Part shown: positions 8,139 through 15,430 of the stretch, piece after piece | Layout: each line of letters starts with the position of its first letter | Position numbering within the stretch: position 1 is the stretch's first letter | Origin: RSA11 sp965652565 | Lineage (GTDB): Bacteria; Actinomycetota; Thermoleophilia; Solirubrobacterales; 70-9 | Length of the DNA: 35,975 nt | NCBI GenBank assembly: GCA_965652565.1 | Contig: CBFGWL010000021.1 | Coordinates: 1 to 35,975, forward strand | Direction: 5' to 3' | The notes under the pieces: model-generated | Told to the model about the DNA's origin: nothing | The model's database searches: none | What the model saw: only the letters and a program-made list of their open reading frames with translations | Position numbers and translations under genes: made by a program

Positions 8139-8151
8139 GAACACATGTTCG
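8138..8151. promoter_or_regulatory. LexA (SOS) box at the radical SAM gene start
   Basis: CGAACACATGTTCG, with GAAC-N4-GTTC arms, is identical over 14 bases to the box in front of lexA at 21074-21087. It overlaps the first base of GTG 8138 and covers GTG 8144, so bound LexA would sit on the transcription/translation start. The divergent 8213 start lies 62 bp away and could also be affected. Confidence 0.85.
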
Positions 8152-8199
8152 CAGATGGAGCGGATGTCTCCAGGAAGCTTGCGCCCTCAACCACCCCGC

Positions 8200-8205
8200 T
8201 ATCTT
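8200..8205 (+). promoter_or_regulatory. -10 hexamer TATCTT for a leaderless transcript
   Basis: TATCTT is followed by 7 nt and GTG at 8213, the same geometry as at 11452, 12852 and 14899. It predicts a leaderless mRNA that begins at the short ORF upstream of the MFS gene. Confidence 0.5.
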
Positions 8206-8212
8206 TGACCGC

Positions 8213-8296
8213 GTGCCCTGGGCCACCCTGAACATCGGCGGGCTGCGCCCGCGAGGCCGGCCCTCCCCCTCCGGCCCTCGGGAGCGCGGACTCTGA
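8213..8296 (+). CDS. Possible 27-codon leader ORF (or 5' end of the MFS gene in another frame)
   Basis: GTG 8213 opens a 27-codon reading rich in Arg, Pro and Gly that stops at TGA 8294-8296. It starts 7 nt after a TATCTT hexamer, as other leaderless genes here do. Its stop overlaps CTG 8293, the first plausible codon of the MFS transporter, giving a CTGA junction. It may be a translated leader coupled to the transporter. Alternatively it is the true N terminus, separated from the transporter frame by an indel; a run of five C lies at 8265-8269. No homology is recognised. Confidence 0.35.
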   Translation: MPWATLNIGGLRPRGRPSPSGPRERGL

Positions 8297-9744
8297 GCGG
8301 CGAACCCCGCCAGCACTACGGGCTCACCCTCGCGGTCCTGCTGACCGCATCGCTCGCCTTCTCGCTTCAGCAGACCATGGTCGCGCCGGCGCTCCCGGCG
8401 ATCCAGGCGGAACTGCAGACCTCGACCACCGCGGTCACGTTCGTCCTCACCGGGTTTCTGCTGACCGCGTCGGTGTCCACGCCGATCGTCGGCCGGCTCG
8501 GCGACATGTTCGGCAAGGAGCGGATGCTGATCATCGCGCTCTGCATCTTCGGCGTCGGCTCCCTGGTCTGCGCCCTCTCCCACTCGATCGAGGTCCTGAT
8601 CGCGGGGCGCGCGATCCAAGGCATGGCCGCGGCCGTCTTCCCGCTCTCGTTCGGGATCATCCGCGACGAGTTCCCGCCCGAGAGGGTCGCGACTGGGATC
8701 GGGCTGATCAGCGCGGTGTTCGGGATCGGCGGGGGCGCGGGCCTCGTCCTCTCGGGCGTGATCGTGGAGAACCTCTCCTACGAGGCGATCTTCTGGTTCG
8801 CATCGATCTTCATCGTGCTCTCGATCATCGCCGTGATCCTCTGGGTGCCGAGCTCGCCGATCAAGGCGCCGGCGCGCATCGACTGGGGCGGCGCGGCGCT
8901 GCTGGCCTCGGCGCTCACGGCGCTGCTCATCGCGGTGAGCGAGGCCAACTCGTGGGGCTGGGGCTCGCCGGAGATCCTCGGGCTGTTCGCGCTCGCCGCG
9001 CTGCTGCTCACCGCCTGGGTGCGCTACGAGCACTACCAGCCACAACCGCTCGTGGACATGTCGATGATGCGCGAGCGTGGGGTGATGACGACCAACATCA
9101 CCGCGATGCTCACCGGGTTCGGCATGTTCGGCTCGTTCATCCTCATGCCGATGCTCGCCCAGCTTCCCGCGGAGACGGGCTACGGGTTCGGCGAGGACGT
9201 GATCGGGGCGGGGCTCTTCATGGCCCCCTCGGCCGTCACGATGCTGATCGGCGGCCCGCTCGCCGGCGCGCTGGCCGGCCGCTTCGGCTCGCGTCTGCCG
9301 CTGCTGATGGGATCGGCGATCACCTCGCTCGCGTTCGTCCTCCTCGTCATCGCGCACGCCGACCGCTTCTGGGTCTACTTCGCGAGCGGCATGATCGGCA
9401 TGGGGATCGGCCTGTCGTTCGCCTCGATGGCGAATCTGGTCGTGCAGGCCGTCCATCCCTCCCGAACCGGAGTCGCCACCGGCATCAACACCATCATGCG
9501 CACGATCGGAGGCTCGCTCGGCGGACAGATCGCCGCGGCGATCGTCGCCGGTCACATCGTCGCCGCGACCGGGCTACCCGCCGAATCCGGCTTCGAGATG
9601 GCGTTCGGGCTCTCCGCGGCGGGCACCGCGCTCGCGTTCCTCGCGGCGCTCGCGATCCCGCGGCACCTGCCGTTCGCGCCGCCGTCGCCCGGCGCGCCCC
9701 CGCCCGCGGAGCGAGCCGGGGAGCTGGCGCCCGAGCGCGGCTGA
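8293..9744 (+). CDS. MFS drug-efflux-type transporter (DHA2 / EmrB-QacA-like)
   Basis: 483 aa if read from CTG 8293. The first membrane helix (YGLTLAVLLTASLAFSLQQT) lies upstream of the first ATG (8377), so a start at 8377 would cut it off. No ATG, GTG or TTG exists in frame back to the stop at 8206. CTG 8293 has a GGGAG ribosome site 8 nt upstream. The loop 2-3 signature GRLGDMFGKERM, the motif-B-like GRAIQGMAAAVFPLSFGIIRD and the motif-C-like GIGGGAGLVLSG mark a drug:H+ antiporter. About 14 hydrophobic segments suggest the DHA2 group. The C-terminal tail is Pro/Ala-rich. It is an inner-membrane proton-driven exporter of unknown substrate. Its promoter faces the SOS-box-bearing radical SAM gene. 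Confidence 0.85.
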   Translation: MSGEPRQHYGLTLAVLLTASLAFSLQQTMVAPALPAIQAELQTSTTAVTFVLTGFLLTASVSTPIVGRLGDMFGKERMLIIALCIFGVGSLVCALSHSIEVLIAGRAIQGMAAAVFPLSFGIIRDEFPPERVATGIGLISAVFGIGGGAGLVLSGVIVENLSYEAIFWFASIFIVLSIIAVILWVPSSPIKAPARIDWGGAALLASALTALLIAVSEANSWGWGSPEILGLFALAALLLTAWVRYEHYQPQPLVDMSMMRERGVMTTNITAMLTGFGMFGSFILMPMLAQLPAETGYGFGEDVIGAGLFMAPSAVTMLIGGPLAGALAGRFGSRLPLLMGSAITSLAFVLLVIAHADRFWVYFASGMIGMGIGLSFASMANLVVQAVHPSRTGVATGINTIMRTIGGSLGGQIAAAIVAGHIVAATGLPAESGFEMAFGLSAAGTALAFLAALAIPRHLPFAPPSPGAPPPAERAGELAPERG

Positions 9745-9765
9745 CGAGGGCCAGGCCGCCGTCGG

Positions 9766-10416
9766 TCAGGCTCCGGCGGGCACCGCCTCCGCCAGCAGGC
9801 GCCTCGCGGGATCGATCGTCTCCGGAGGCAGCCAGTGGCCTGACTCGGTCTCCATGTACTCAGGGTCGAGGCCACCCGCGGTGAGGATCTCGCGCGCCCG
9901 GCGCGCGAACTCGACGGAGATCACCGGGTCGCCGCTGCCGTGGTGGATGAAGACCCGCAACCCCTCGCGCCCCGCGAGGTCCGGCTCCCAGCCGGCGACC
10001 GTCGGGATGAACCCGCTGAAGGCGAGCAGCCCTGCCGGCACCGGGCGACCGGGCCCGAGCGCGACGGCGTACGACATCACCGCGCCCATCGAGAACCCGC
10101 CGATCACCGTGCGCTCCCAGCCGATCCCGCGCCCGGCGAGAATCTCGTCGAGCCCCTCGGTGAGCAGCCGGTAGCTGCTCTGGAAGGTGGCCTCGTCCGG
10201 ATAGCCGACGCGCGGGACGATGTACCAGTGGCGCCCGCCCGGGGGGATGTTCGTGAGTGGCGCGCCCGTCGTCACGCCAAGCAGGCGCCGTTCGGGGTCG
10301 AGCTCCTCGAGCAGGGGGAACAGGTCGTTCTCGTCCGCCCCACGTCCGTGGTTGAGGACGAGCGCGCCCTGCGCTTCGCCCGCCGGCTCGCGGATCACGT
10401 GTACGAGCTCGCTCAC
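9766..10416 (-). CDS. Alpha/beta hydrolase, phospholipase/carboxylesterase family (MhqD-like)
   Basis: 216 aa from GTG 10416, with GAGGCGG overlapping the upstream gene's stop as its ribosome site. It is a typical small serine esterase: oxyanion region LNHGRGADENDLFPL, nucleophile elbow GFSMG (Ser109), Asp163 in HHGSGDPVI, and His194 in SGHWLP. In Bacillus subtilis an esterase of this family (MhqD) is encoded beside an MhqO dioxygenase under control of the MarR-type regulator MhqR and responds to quinones. The same trio is present here. The natural substrate is not known. It is probably co-transcribed with the dioxygenase 7 bp upstream. Confidence 0.85.
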   Translation of the reverse strand: MSELVHVIREPAGEAQGALVLNHGRGADENDLFPLLEELDPERRLLGVTTGAPLTNIPPGGRHWYIVPRVGYPDEATFQSSYRLLTEGLDEILAGRGIGWERTVIGGFSMGAVMSYAVALGPGRPVPAGLLAFSGFIPTVAGWEPDLAGREGLRVFIHHGSGDPVISVEFARRAREILTAGGLDPEYMETESGHWLPPETIDPARRLLAEAVPAGA

Positions 10417-10423
10417 GGCCGCC

Positions 10424-11344
10424 TCAGGCGCGAGCCCGCTGGCGCGGGCTCTGCACCGGCTTGAGGATCGCCTCGATCTGCTCGCGCTTGTCCTCGAGGA
10501 ACGGCGGCAGGATCAGCTTCTCGCCGAGATGCTCGGGGTCCTCGTCGACGGCGAAGCCGGGGTCCGGCGTCGCGAGCTCGAACAGCACGCCGCTCGGCTC
10601 ACGGAAGTACACCGACCTGAACCAGAAGCGGTCGATGACGGGCGTCGGACGACCCCCGGCCGCGGCGACCCGCTCACGCCAGGGCTCATGATCCTCGGTC
10701 TCCGAGTACCACGCGACGTGGTGGACGGTGCCGGCACCCTGCAGGCCGCGCTCGGTCGGCGGCTCGTCGTAGGCGTACAGGCCGCCGCGCGTGGCGCCGC
10801 GCACCTCCCAGCCGTCGCCGGAAGGCTCGAAGCCGAGCGCCTCCTCGAGGAACGGCTTGCTGCGCTCCGGGTCGAGTGCGTAGGCGCGGACCCCGTGGAA
10901 GCCCTGCAGAGCCACCTCGCGCGGGACGTCCGGGTGGTCGGCGATCAGCGGCTGGTCGGGCACCTCGGCGACGAGCAGCTCGTGCTCGAGCCCCTCGGGG
11001 TCGCTGAAGCGCAGCACGTCGTCGATCACCTTGGCGGTGACGCCGGCGTCCGCGAGGCGCTCCTCCCAGAACGCGAACGCGTCGGTCGACGCGACACGCC
11101 AGGCGATCCGGTGCACCATGCCGGCGCCGGGGCGGCCCGGCGCCGCGTAGGGGAACTCGAAGAAGGTCATGTCGGCGCCCGGCGAGGCGTCCTCATCGGC
11201 GTAGAAGAGGTGGTAGACGCTGGGCTCGTCCTGGTTGACGGTCTTCTTGACGAGGCGCAGCCCGAGCACCCCCGCGTAGAAGTCGATGTTTCGCTGGGCG
11301 TCCGCGGTGATCGCGGTGATGTGGTGGATGCCGTTGAGCTTCAT
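10424..11344 (-). CDS. Ring-cleaving-dioxygenase-like VOC protein (MhqO-like)
   Basis: 306 aa, two VOC domains. The N terminus MKLNGIHHITAIT with NIDFYAGVLGLRLVKKTVN, then GxGMVHRIAWRV and, in the second half, GAGTVHHVAWYSETEDH, are diagnostic of the MhqO/LinE-type family. The metal-binding His residues (His8, the His of GTVHHVAW) and a C-terminal Glu (VLFELATPDPGF) fit a 2-His-1-carboxylate Fe(II) site. These proteins are linked to breakdown of hydroquinones and catechols. The ATG at 11344 has an ACGAGG ribosome site. Transcription most likely starts near 11383, within the shared operator. Confidence 0.87.
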   Translation of the reverse strand: MKLNGIHHITAITADAQRNIDFYAGVLGLRLVKKTVNQDEPSVYHLFYADEDASPGADMTFFEFPYAAPGRPGAGMVHRIAWRVASTDAFAFWEERLADAGVTAKVIDDVLRFSDPEGLEHELLVAEVPDQPLIADHPDVPREVALQGFHGVRAYALDPERSKPFLEEALGFEPSGDGWEVRGATRGGLYAYDEPPTERGLQGAGTVHHVAWYSETEDHEPWRERVAAAGGRPTPVIDRFWFRSVYFREPSGVLFELATPDPGFAVDEDPEHLGEKLILPPFLEDKREQIEAILKPVQSPRQRARA

Positions 11345-11375
11345 TGGAGACCTCGTTTCCGTGCGCTTTCCTCAG

Positions 11376-11393
11376 TAGTTGTATGTGCAACTA
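11376..11393. promoter_or_regulatory. Palindromic operator between the MarR regulator and the MhqO-like gene
   Basis: TAGTTG-N6-CAACTA is a perfect inverted repeat of 18 bp. A third CAACTA half-site lies at 11417-11422. On the minus strand TATAGT (11395-11390) and TTGCAT (11419-11414), 18 bp apart, make a plausible promoter for the dioxygenase-hydrolase pair that the operator overlaps. Size and position fit a MarR dimer site, giving autoregulation plus repression of the divergent operon. Confidence 0.65.
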
Positions 11394-11438
11394 TACTACC
11401 TAAATGATTGCCCATGCAACTACATCGGCTTTTCCCAG

Positions 11439-11444
11439 TACGCT
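11439..11444 (+). promoter_or_regulatory. -10 hexamer TACGCT for the MarR gene
   Basis: TACGCT plus 7 nt then GTG 11452, which decides that start over the ATG at 11404. A competing reading is TATACT at 11392-11397 followed by 6 nt and ATG 11404. Confidence 0.45.
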
Positions 11445-11451
11445 TGATCTC

Positions 11452-11913
11452 GTGACCACTACGACCGATACCCGAACCGCGCAGCTCGATACGCGTGAGC
11501 TCGCTGCCTGGAAGGGCATGCTGCGCGCGTACCGTGAGCTCGTGGCGAGCCTCGACGCCGAGTTGGTCCGCGACCACAACCTACCCCTGACCTCCTACGA
11601 GGTCTTGATGACGCTCGCCGACGCCCCCGAGAACCGCCTGCGCATGGGCGAGCTCGCCAGCGAGCTCTTGCTCAGCCGCAGCGGCCTCACCCGCCTGGTC
11701 GACCGCCTCGAGCGCCAGGGGCTCGTCGAGCGCGCCCGGTGCCCGGACGACGCCCGCGGCTGGCACGCGGTGCTCACCGACGCGGGACGCACCAAGCTCG
11801 AAGCCGCGCGGCCGGCACACCTCGAGGGCGTGCGGCGCCACTTCCTCGATCACCTCGCCGACGAGGAGCTCGACGCGCTCGCCGAGGTCTGGAAGAAGGT
11901 CACGCCGGCCTAA
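11452..11913 (+). CDS. MarR-family regulator (probable MhqR-like repressor)
   Basis: 153 aa from GTG 11452 (169 aa if ATG 11404 is used; the extra residues look non-conserved). The winged helix is clear: LTSYEVLMTLADAPENRLRMGELASELLLSRSGLTRLVDRLERQGLVER in the middle, with the wing DDARGWHAVLTDAGR. Only one Cys is present, in RARCPDD at the base of the wing, so a multi-Cys thiol switch of the OhrR two-Cys type is unlikely; a ligand- or single-Cys sensor is possible. It is divergent from an MhqO-MhqD-like pair with a palindromic operator in between, so it probably represses that pair and itself. Its 3' end overlaps the methyltransferase by 4 bp on opposite strands. Confidence 0.85.
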   Translation: MTTTTDTRTAQLDTRELAAWKGMLRAYRELVASLDAELVRDHNLPLTSYEVLMTLADAPENRLRMGELASELLLSRSGLTRLVDRLERQGLVERARCPDDARGWHAVLTDAGRTKLEAARPAHLEGVRRHFLDHLADEELDALAEVWKKVTPA

Positions 11914-12719
11914 CGGCGGGCGACGACCTCGAGGTAGTCCGAGTCGGCCTTGACCGACCCCGGCTCGCCGTCGTCGTAGCGCTCGATGAGCGAGATGAAG
12001 TCCTCCCGGAGGTTCTCGCGGCCTTCCCCGTCCTGCGCTTCCCAGGCCTTGAGCGTCGGCCCGTAGCGGGTCAGGAAGAGATCGGCCAGCGCACCGGCGC
12101 TGGGTGCCTGGAAGCTGAAGGTGCGGCGCTCGACGTGGAGCGAGTCCACGCCACTGAGTAGCTCCTCGACGCGCTCGCGCGTCCCCCACATGGCCGGCGG
12201 CGAGACGTTCGGCGGCGGTGGCAGATAGCCGCCGACCAGCTTGAACAGATCGCCGATGAACCCATCCGGAGTCCAGCTCGCAAGCGCGATCGTGCCGCCC
12301 TGCCGGCACACGCGCATCAGCTCGCGCGCCGCGGCCTCCTGGTTGGGCGCGAACATCACGCCGACGACGGAGATCACCGCGTCGAACTCTCCGTCGCCGA
12401 ACGACAGCGCCTCGGCGTCACCCTCGACGAGGTCGATATCCACGCCCTCGGTCCGCGCCCGCTCGCGGGCGCGCTCCAAGAGCGCCGGGACGTAATCCAC
12501 GCCGGTCACCCGGCAGCCGCGTCGTGCCGCCGCGATCGCAGCGTTCCCGGTGCCGCAGGCCACGTCGAGCGTCCGCCAGCCCGCCCGCAGGCCGGCGCGC
12601 CCGCAGAGCGCCTCGGCCATCGGCACGATCAGCGTGGCGACCTGCGCGTAGTCCCCGCTCCCCCACACCGCTCGCTGCTTCTGCTTGATCGCATCGAAAT
12701 CGACTGCGGTCGTCGCCAT
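11910..12719 (-). CDS. Class I SAM-dependent methyltransferase
   Basis: 269 aa from ATG 12719, which has GGAGGAGGAGG 5-8 nt upstream; ATG 12725 lies too close to that site. Motif I is LDVACGTGNAAIAA, followed by VTGVDYVPALLERA, VEGDAEALSFGDGEFDAVISV and an ELMRVCRQGGTIALASWTP loop, all typical of UbiE/Methyltransf_11 enzymes. The methyl acceptor is unknown. A TACCGT hexamer on the minus strand (12771-12766) would give a leader of about 40 nt. An 11-bp direct repeat, GTCGTCGCCAT, covers both the start and an upstream ATG at 12761. No functional link to neighbours is evident. Confidence 0.82.
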   Translation of the reverse strand: MATTAVDFDAIKQKQRAVWGSGDYAQVATLIVPMAEALCGRAGLRAGWRTLDVACGTGNAAIAAARRGCRVTGVDYVPALLERARERARTEGVDIDLVEGDAEALSFGDGEFDAVISVVGVMFAPNQEAAARELMRVCRQGGTIALASWTPDGFIGDLFKLVGGYLPPPPNVSPPAMWGTRERVEELLSGVDSLHVERRTFSFQAPSAGALADLFLTRYGPTLKAWEAQDGEGRENLREDFISLIERYDDGEPGSVKADSDYLEVVARR

Positions 12720-12838
12720 CGGCATCCTCCTCCTCCGCGCGCGAGCACGGGTCGTCGCCATCGCGACGGTATCGGCGCTCGGGCGCGCCCAGGGGTAGAT
12801 TTCCAACCAGCGGCGGGCGTACCGGTACACGCCGGGGG

Positions 12839-12844
12839 TAGTCT
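12839..12844 (+). promoter_or_regulatory. -10 hexamer TAGTCT for the YyaL-like gene
   Basis: TAGTCT, then 7 nt, then ATG 12852, with no ribosome site: leaderless geometry. Confidence 0.5.
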
Positions 12845-12851
12845 CGAAGCG

Positions 12852-14858
12852 ATGGCCAATCGCCTGGCCCAAGAGACGAGCCCGTACCTCCTCCAGCACA
12901 AGGACAACCCGGTCGACTGGTATCCCTGGGGCGAGGAGGCGCTCGCCCGGGCGCGTGCGGAGGATCGGCCGATCTTGCTGTCGATCGGCTACTCCTCCTG
13001 CCACTGGTGCCACGTGATGGAGCGCGAGTCGTTCGAGGACGCGGAAACCGCGGCCTACATGAACGAGCACTTCGTCTGCATCAAGGTCGACCGCGAGGAG
13101 CGCCCGGACGTCGACGCGGTCTACATGGAGGCGGTGCAGTCGCTCACCGGCCAGGGCGGCTGGCCCCTGACGGTCTTCCTCGACACCGAGGCCAACCCGT
13201 TCTACGGCGGCACCTACTTCCCGCCCGAACCGCGCCACGGGATGCCGAGCTTCCGCATGGTCATGGAGGCGGTGATCGAGTCCTGGCGTACGCGCCGCGA
13301 CCGCATCGCCGCCGCCGGTGAGCGCATCCGCGAGCAGCTCGGCGCGGTGGCGCGCATCGAGCCGTCGCCGGATGAACCCACCCCGGACGACGTCGACGCC
13401 GCGGCGAACCGCCTCCTCTCCCAGGCCGATCGACGGCACGGCGGATTCGGCGGCGTGCCCAAGTTCCCGCCGGCGTCGGCACTTGAGTTCCTGCTCGCGC
13501 GCGGCGAGCGCGACGTGGTGACCACGACGCTCGACGCGATGGCGCGCGGCGGCATCCACGACCAGGTGGGCGGCGGCTTCGCCCGCTACGCGGTGGACGG
13601 GCATTGGCTGATCCCGCACTTCGAGAAGATGCTCTACGACAACGCCCTGCTCGCCCGCGCCTACCTGCACGGCTGGCAGGCGACGGGCAACGAGCGCTGG
13701 CGCGAGGTATGTGAGCGCACGCTCGATTGGATGCTGCGCGAGATGCGCGGCCCGGAGGGCGGCTTCTACTCGGCGCTCGACGCCGACTCCGAGGGCGAGG
13801 AGGGGCGCTTCTACGTATGGACCCCGGATGAGATCCGCGGGGTCCTCGCCGACGCCGGGCTCGGCGACTCCGCCGACGAGCTGCTCGCCTGGTGGGGCGT
13901 GACCGAACAGGGCAACTTCGAGGGCCGCAACGTGCTGCACGTCGCGGCCGGCCCCGACGCCGAGCCTCCGGCTTCCCTGCCGGCGGCCCGCGACGCGCTG
14001 TACGCGGCGCGCGCGCAGCGCGTCTGGCCGGGGCTTGACGACAAGCGGATCTGCTCGTGGAACGCCCTCGCGATCGCCGCGCTCGCCGAAGCCGGGGCAA
14101 CGCTCGGCCGCGGCGACTACCTCGAAGCCGCGACGGCGGGCGCTGAGTTCCTCTGGTCGCACCTGCGTGACGCCGGCGGCGGCCTGTTGCGGACCTGGAA
14201 GGAGGGCGAGGCGCGCATCCCGGCATACCTCGAGGACCACGCGTACGTGGTCGACGCGATGATCACTCTGTACGAGGCGAGCTTCGAGGTGCGCTGGTTC
14301 GAGGCCGCCCAGCAGACCGCCGACGCGATGATCGCCCGCTTCGCCGACACCGAGCGCGGCGGGTTCTTCACCACCGCGAGCGGCGCCGAGACCCCGGTCG
14401 CGCGCCGCAAGGACGTCGACGACCACCCCATCCCCTCCGGCAACTCGGCGGCCGCCTACGCCTTGCTGCGCCTAGCCGCGCTCACGGGCGACTACGCCTA
14501 CGAGGAGCGCGCCGTCTCGGTCTTCCGCCTCTTCCACCGGATCGCCTCGCAGCACCCGCAGGCGGTGGCCCATCTGCTGCGCGCGCTCGACTTCCACTTC
14601 GCGCCCGTCCGCGAGGTGGCGCTCGTCGGGCCCCCGGGCTCGAACGGCGCGGGCCTCGCCGAGCTCGCCGGAATCGTGCGCGCTGAGCTGCGCCCGCACG
14701 TGGTGCTCGCGGGCGGCCCGGAGGGCTCCGAGACGCCGCCGCTCATGCGCGAGCGCACGACCGTCGACGACCGGCCGGCCGCGTACGTCTGCGAGCGGTT
14801 CGCCTGCAAGGCGCCGGTGACCGAGCCCGGAGCGCTCGCGGAGGCCCTCTCGGGCTGA
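12852..14858 (+). CDS. YyaL/spermatogenesis-associated-protein-20-like protein (DUF255 thioredoxin domain + glycan-like helical domain)
   Basis: 668 aa, the usual family size. The N-terminal DUF255 thioredoxin-like domain has the hallmark SPYLLQHKDNPVDWYPW and GYSSCHWCHVMERESFED, with CxxC-type Cys50 and Cys53. The rest is an (alpha/alpha)-barrel-like region with HFEKMLYDNALLARAY, DADSEGEEGRFYVWT, KRICSWNALAI and DYAYVVDAMI-like segments (DHAYVVDAM). Homologues are widespread, cytosolic and of unsettled function; redox and sugar-epimerase-like roles have been proposed. Transcription is probably leaderless. A short GC-rich hairpin follows the stop. Confidence 0.88.
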   Translation: MANRLAQETSPYLLQHKDNPVDWYPWGEEALARARAEDRPILLSIGYSSCHWCHVMERESFEDAETAAYMNEHFVCIKVDREERPDVDAVYMEAVQSLTGQGGWPLTVFLDTEANPFYGGTYFPPEPRHGMPSFRMVMEAVIESWRTRRDRIAAAGERIREQLGAVARIEPSPDEPTPDDVDAAANRLLSQADRRHGGFGGVPKFPPASALEFLLARGERDVVTTTLDAMARGGIHDQVGGGFARYAVDGHWLIPHFEKMLYDNALLARAYLHGWQATGNERWREVCERTLDWMLREMRGPEGGFYSALDADSEGEEGRFYVWTPDEIRGVLADAGLGDSADELLAWWGVTEQGNFEGRNVLHVAAGPDAEPPASLPAARDALYAARAQRVWPGLDDKRICSWNALAIAALAEAGATLGRGDYLEAATAGAEFLWSHLRDAGGGLLRTWKEGEARIPAYLEDHAYVVDAMITLYEASFEVRWFEAAQQTADAMIARFADTERGGFFTTASGAETPVARRKDVDDHPIPSGNSAAAYALLRLAALTGDYAYEERAVSVFRLFHRIASQHPQAVAHLLRALDFHFAPVREVALVGPPGSNGAGLAELAGIVRAELRPHVVLAGGPEGSETPPLMRERTTVDDRPAAYVCERFACKAPVTEPGALAEALSG

Positions 14859-14876
14859 GCGCCGCCCAGGCGGCGC
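14859..14876. terminator. GC-rich hairpin after the YyaL-like gene
   Basis: GCGCCGCC-CA-GGCGGCGC starts right after the TGA. It has no T-tract, so at best it is a weak terminator or a processing stem. Confidence 0.4.
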
Positions 14877-14885
14877 GCTGTCCAT

Positions 14886-14891
14886 TAGGCT
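14886..14891 (+). promoter_or_regulatory. -10 hexamer TAGGCT for the SnoaL-like gene
   Basis: TAGGCT, 7 nt, then GTG 14899. The promoter lies immediately downstream of the hairpin at 14859-14876. Confidence 0.5.
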
Positions 14892-14898
14892 GCCGGCC

Positions 14899-15411
14899 GT
14901 GGCAGCCGGGAAGCGCAGCGCCAAGCAGGTCATGACCTCGTACTTCGAGGCGTGCGCGGCCCGCGATCTCGACCGGATGGTCGCCCATTACAAGCCCGGC
15001 GCCGTGAGCCACCTGCACGGTCTCGTGAGGCTCGAAGTCCCCGCCACGTACCGCGAGTGGTTCGGCGGGCTCTTCCGCTCGATCCCCGACTTCACGCTCG
15101 AGGTCATCGACATCGTCGCCTACGGCGAGCGCGCCGCCGTGCGCTGGCGTGCCACAGGCACGTTCAACGGCGAGGGCAAGTTCGGAGGCGTGGCGCCCAC
15201 CGGCGCCCACGTGCAGGTCGAGGGCGTCGACTTCGTGATCGTCCGCGACGGGCTGATCGAGGAGCTGAACGGCTACCTCAACGAGGCCGACATGGCCCGG
15301 CAGTTCGGCGTGCTGCCCCGCCGGGACACCCTCGCCGAACGCGTGCTGCTGGGCGCCGCGAACGCGAAGACCGCCGCGGCGGATCTGATCGCAAGCTGGC
15401 GCGGGCGCTAG
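14899..15411 (+). CDS. SnoaL-like / NTF2-fold protein
   Basis: 170 aa from GTG 14899, chosen because a TAGGCT hexamer lies 7 nt upstream. VMTSYFEACAARDLDRMVAHYKPGAVSHLHGL is the typical first helix and strand of the SnoaL/ketosteroid-isomerase-like fold. It is followed by FRSIPDFTLEVIDIVAYGERAAVRWRATGTFNGEG and VEGVDFVIVRDGLIEEL, which match the ester-cyclase-like SnoaL subfamily. The C-terminal 35 residues extend beyond the fold. Substrate unknown; many members are not enzymes. Stand-alone gene, convergent with phzF. Confidence 0.8.
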   Translation: MAAGKRSAKQVMTSYFEACAARDLDRMVAHYKPGAVSHLHGLVRLEVPATYREWFGGLFRSIPDFTLEVIDIVAYGERAAVRWRATGTFNGEGKFGGVAPTGAHVQVEGVDFVIVRDGLIEELNGYLNEADMARQFGVLPRRDTLAERVLLGAANAKTAAADLIASWRGR

Positions 15412-15430
15412 CCGCGGCGTCCCTCGAGCG

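Noticed and set aside
11910..14426. A single 838-codon minus-strand reading
   Set aside because: Only its last 269 codons are the methyltransferase; the rest is the antisense of the YyaL-like gene.
14859..14876. Intrinsic terminator after the YyaL-like gene
   Set aside because: Kept only as a weak hairpin feature because the loop is 2 nt and there is no T-tract.
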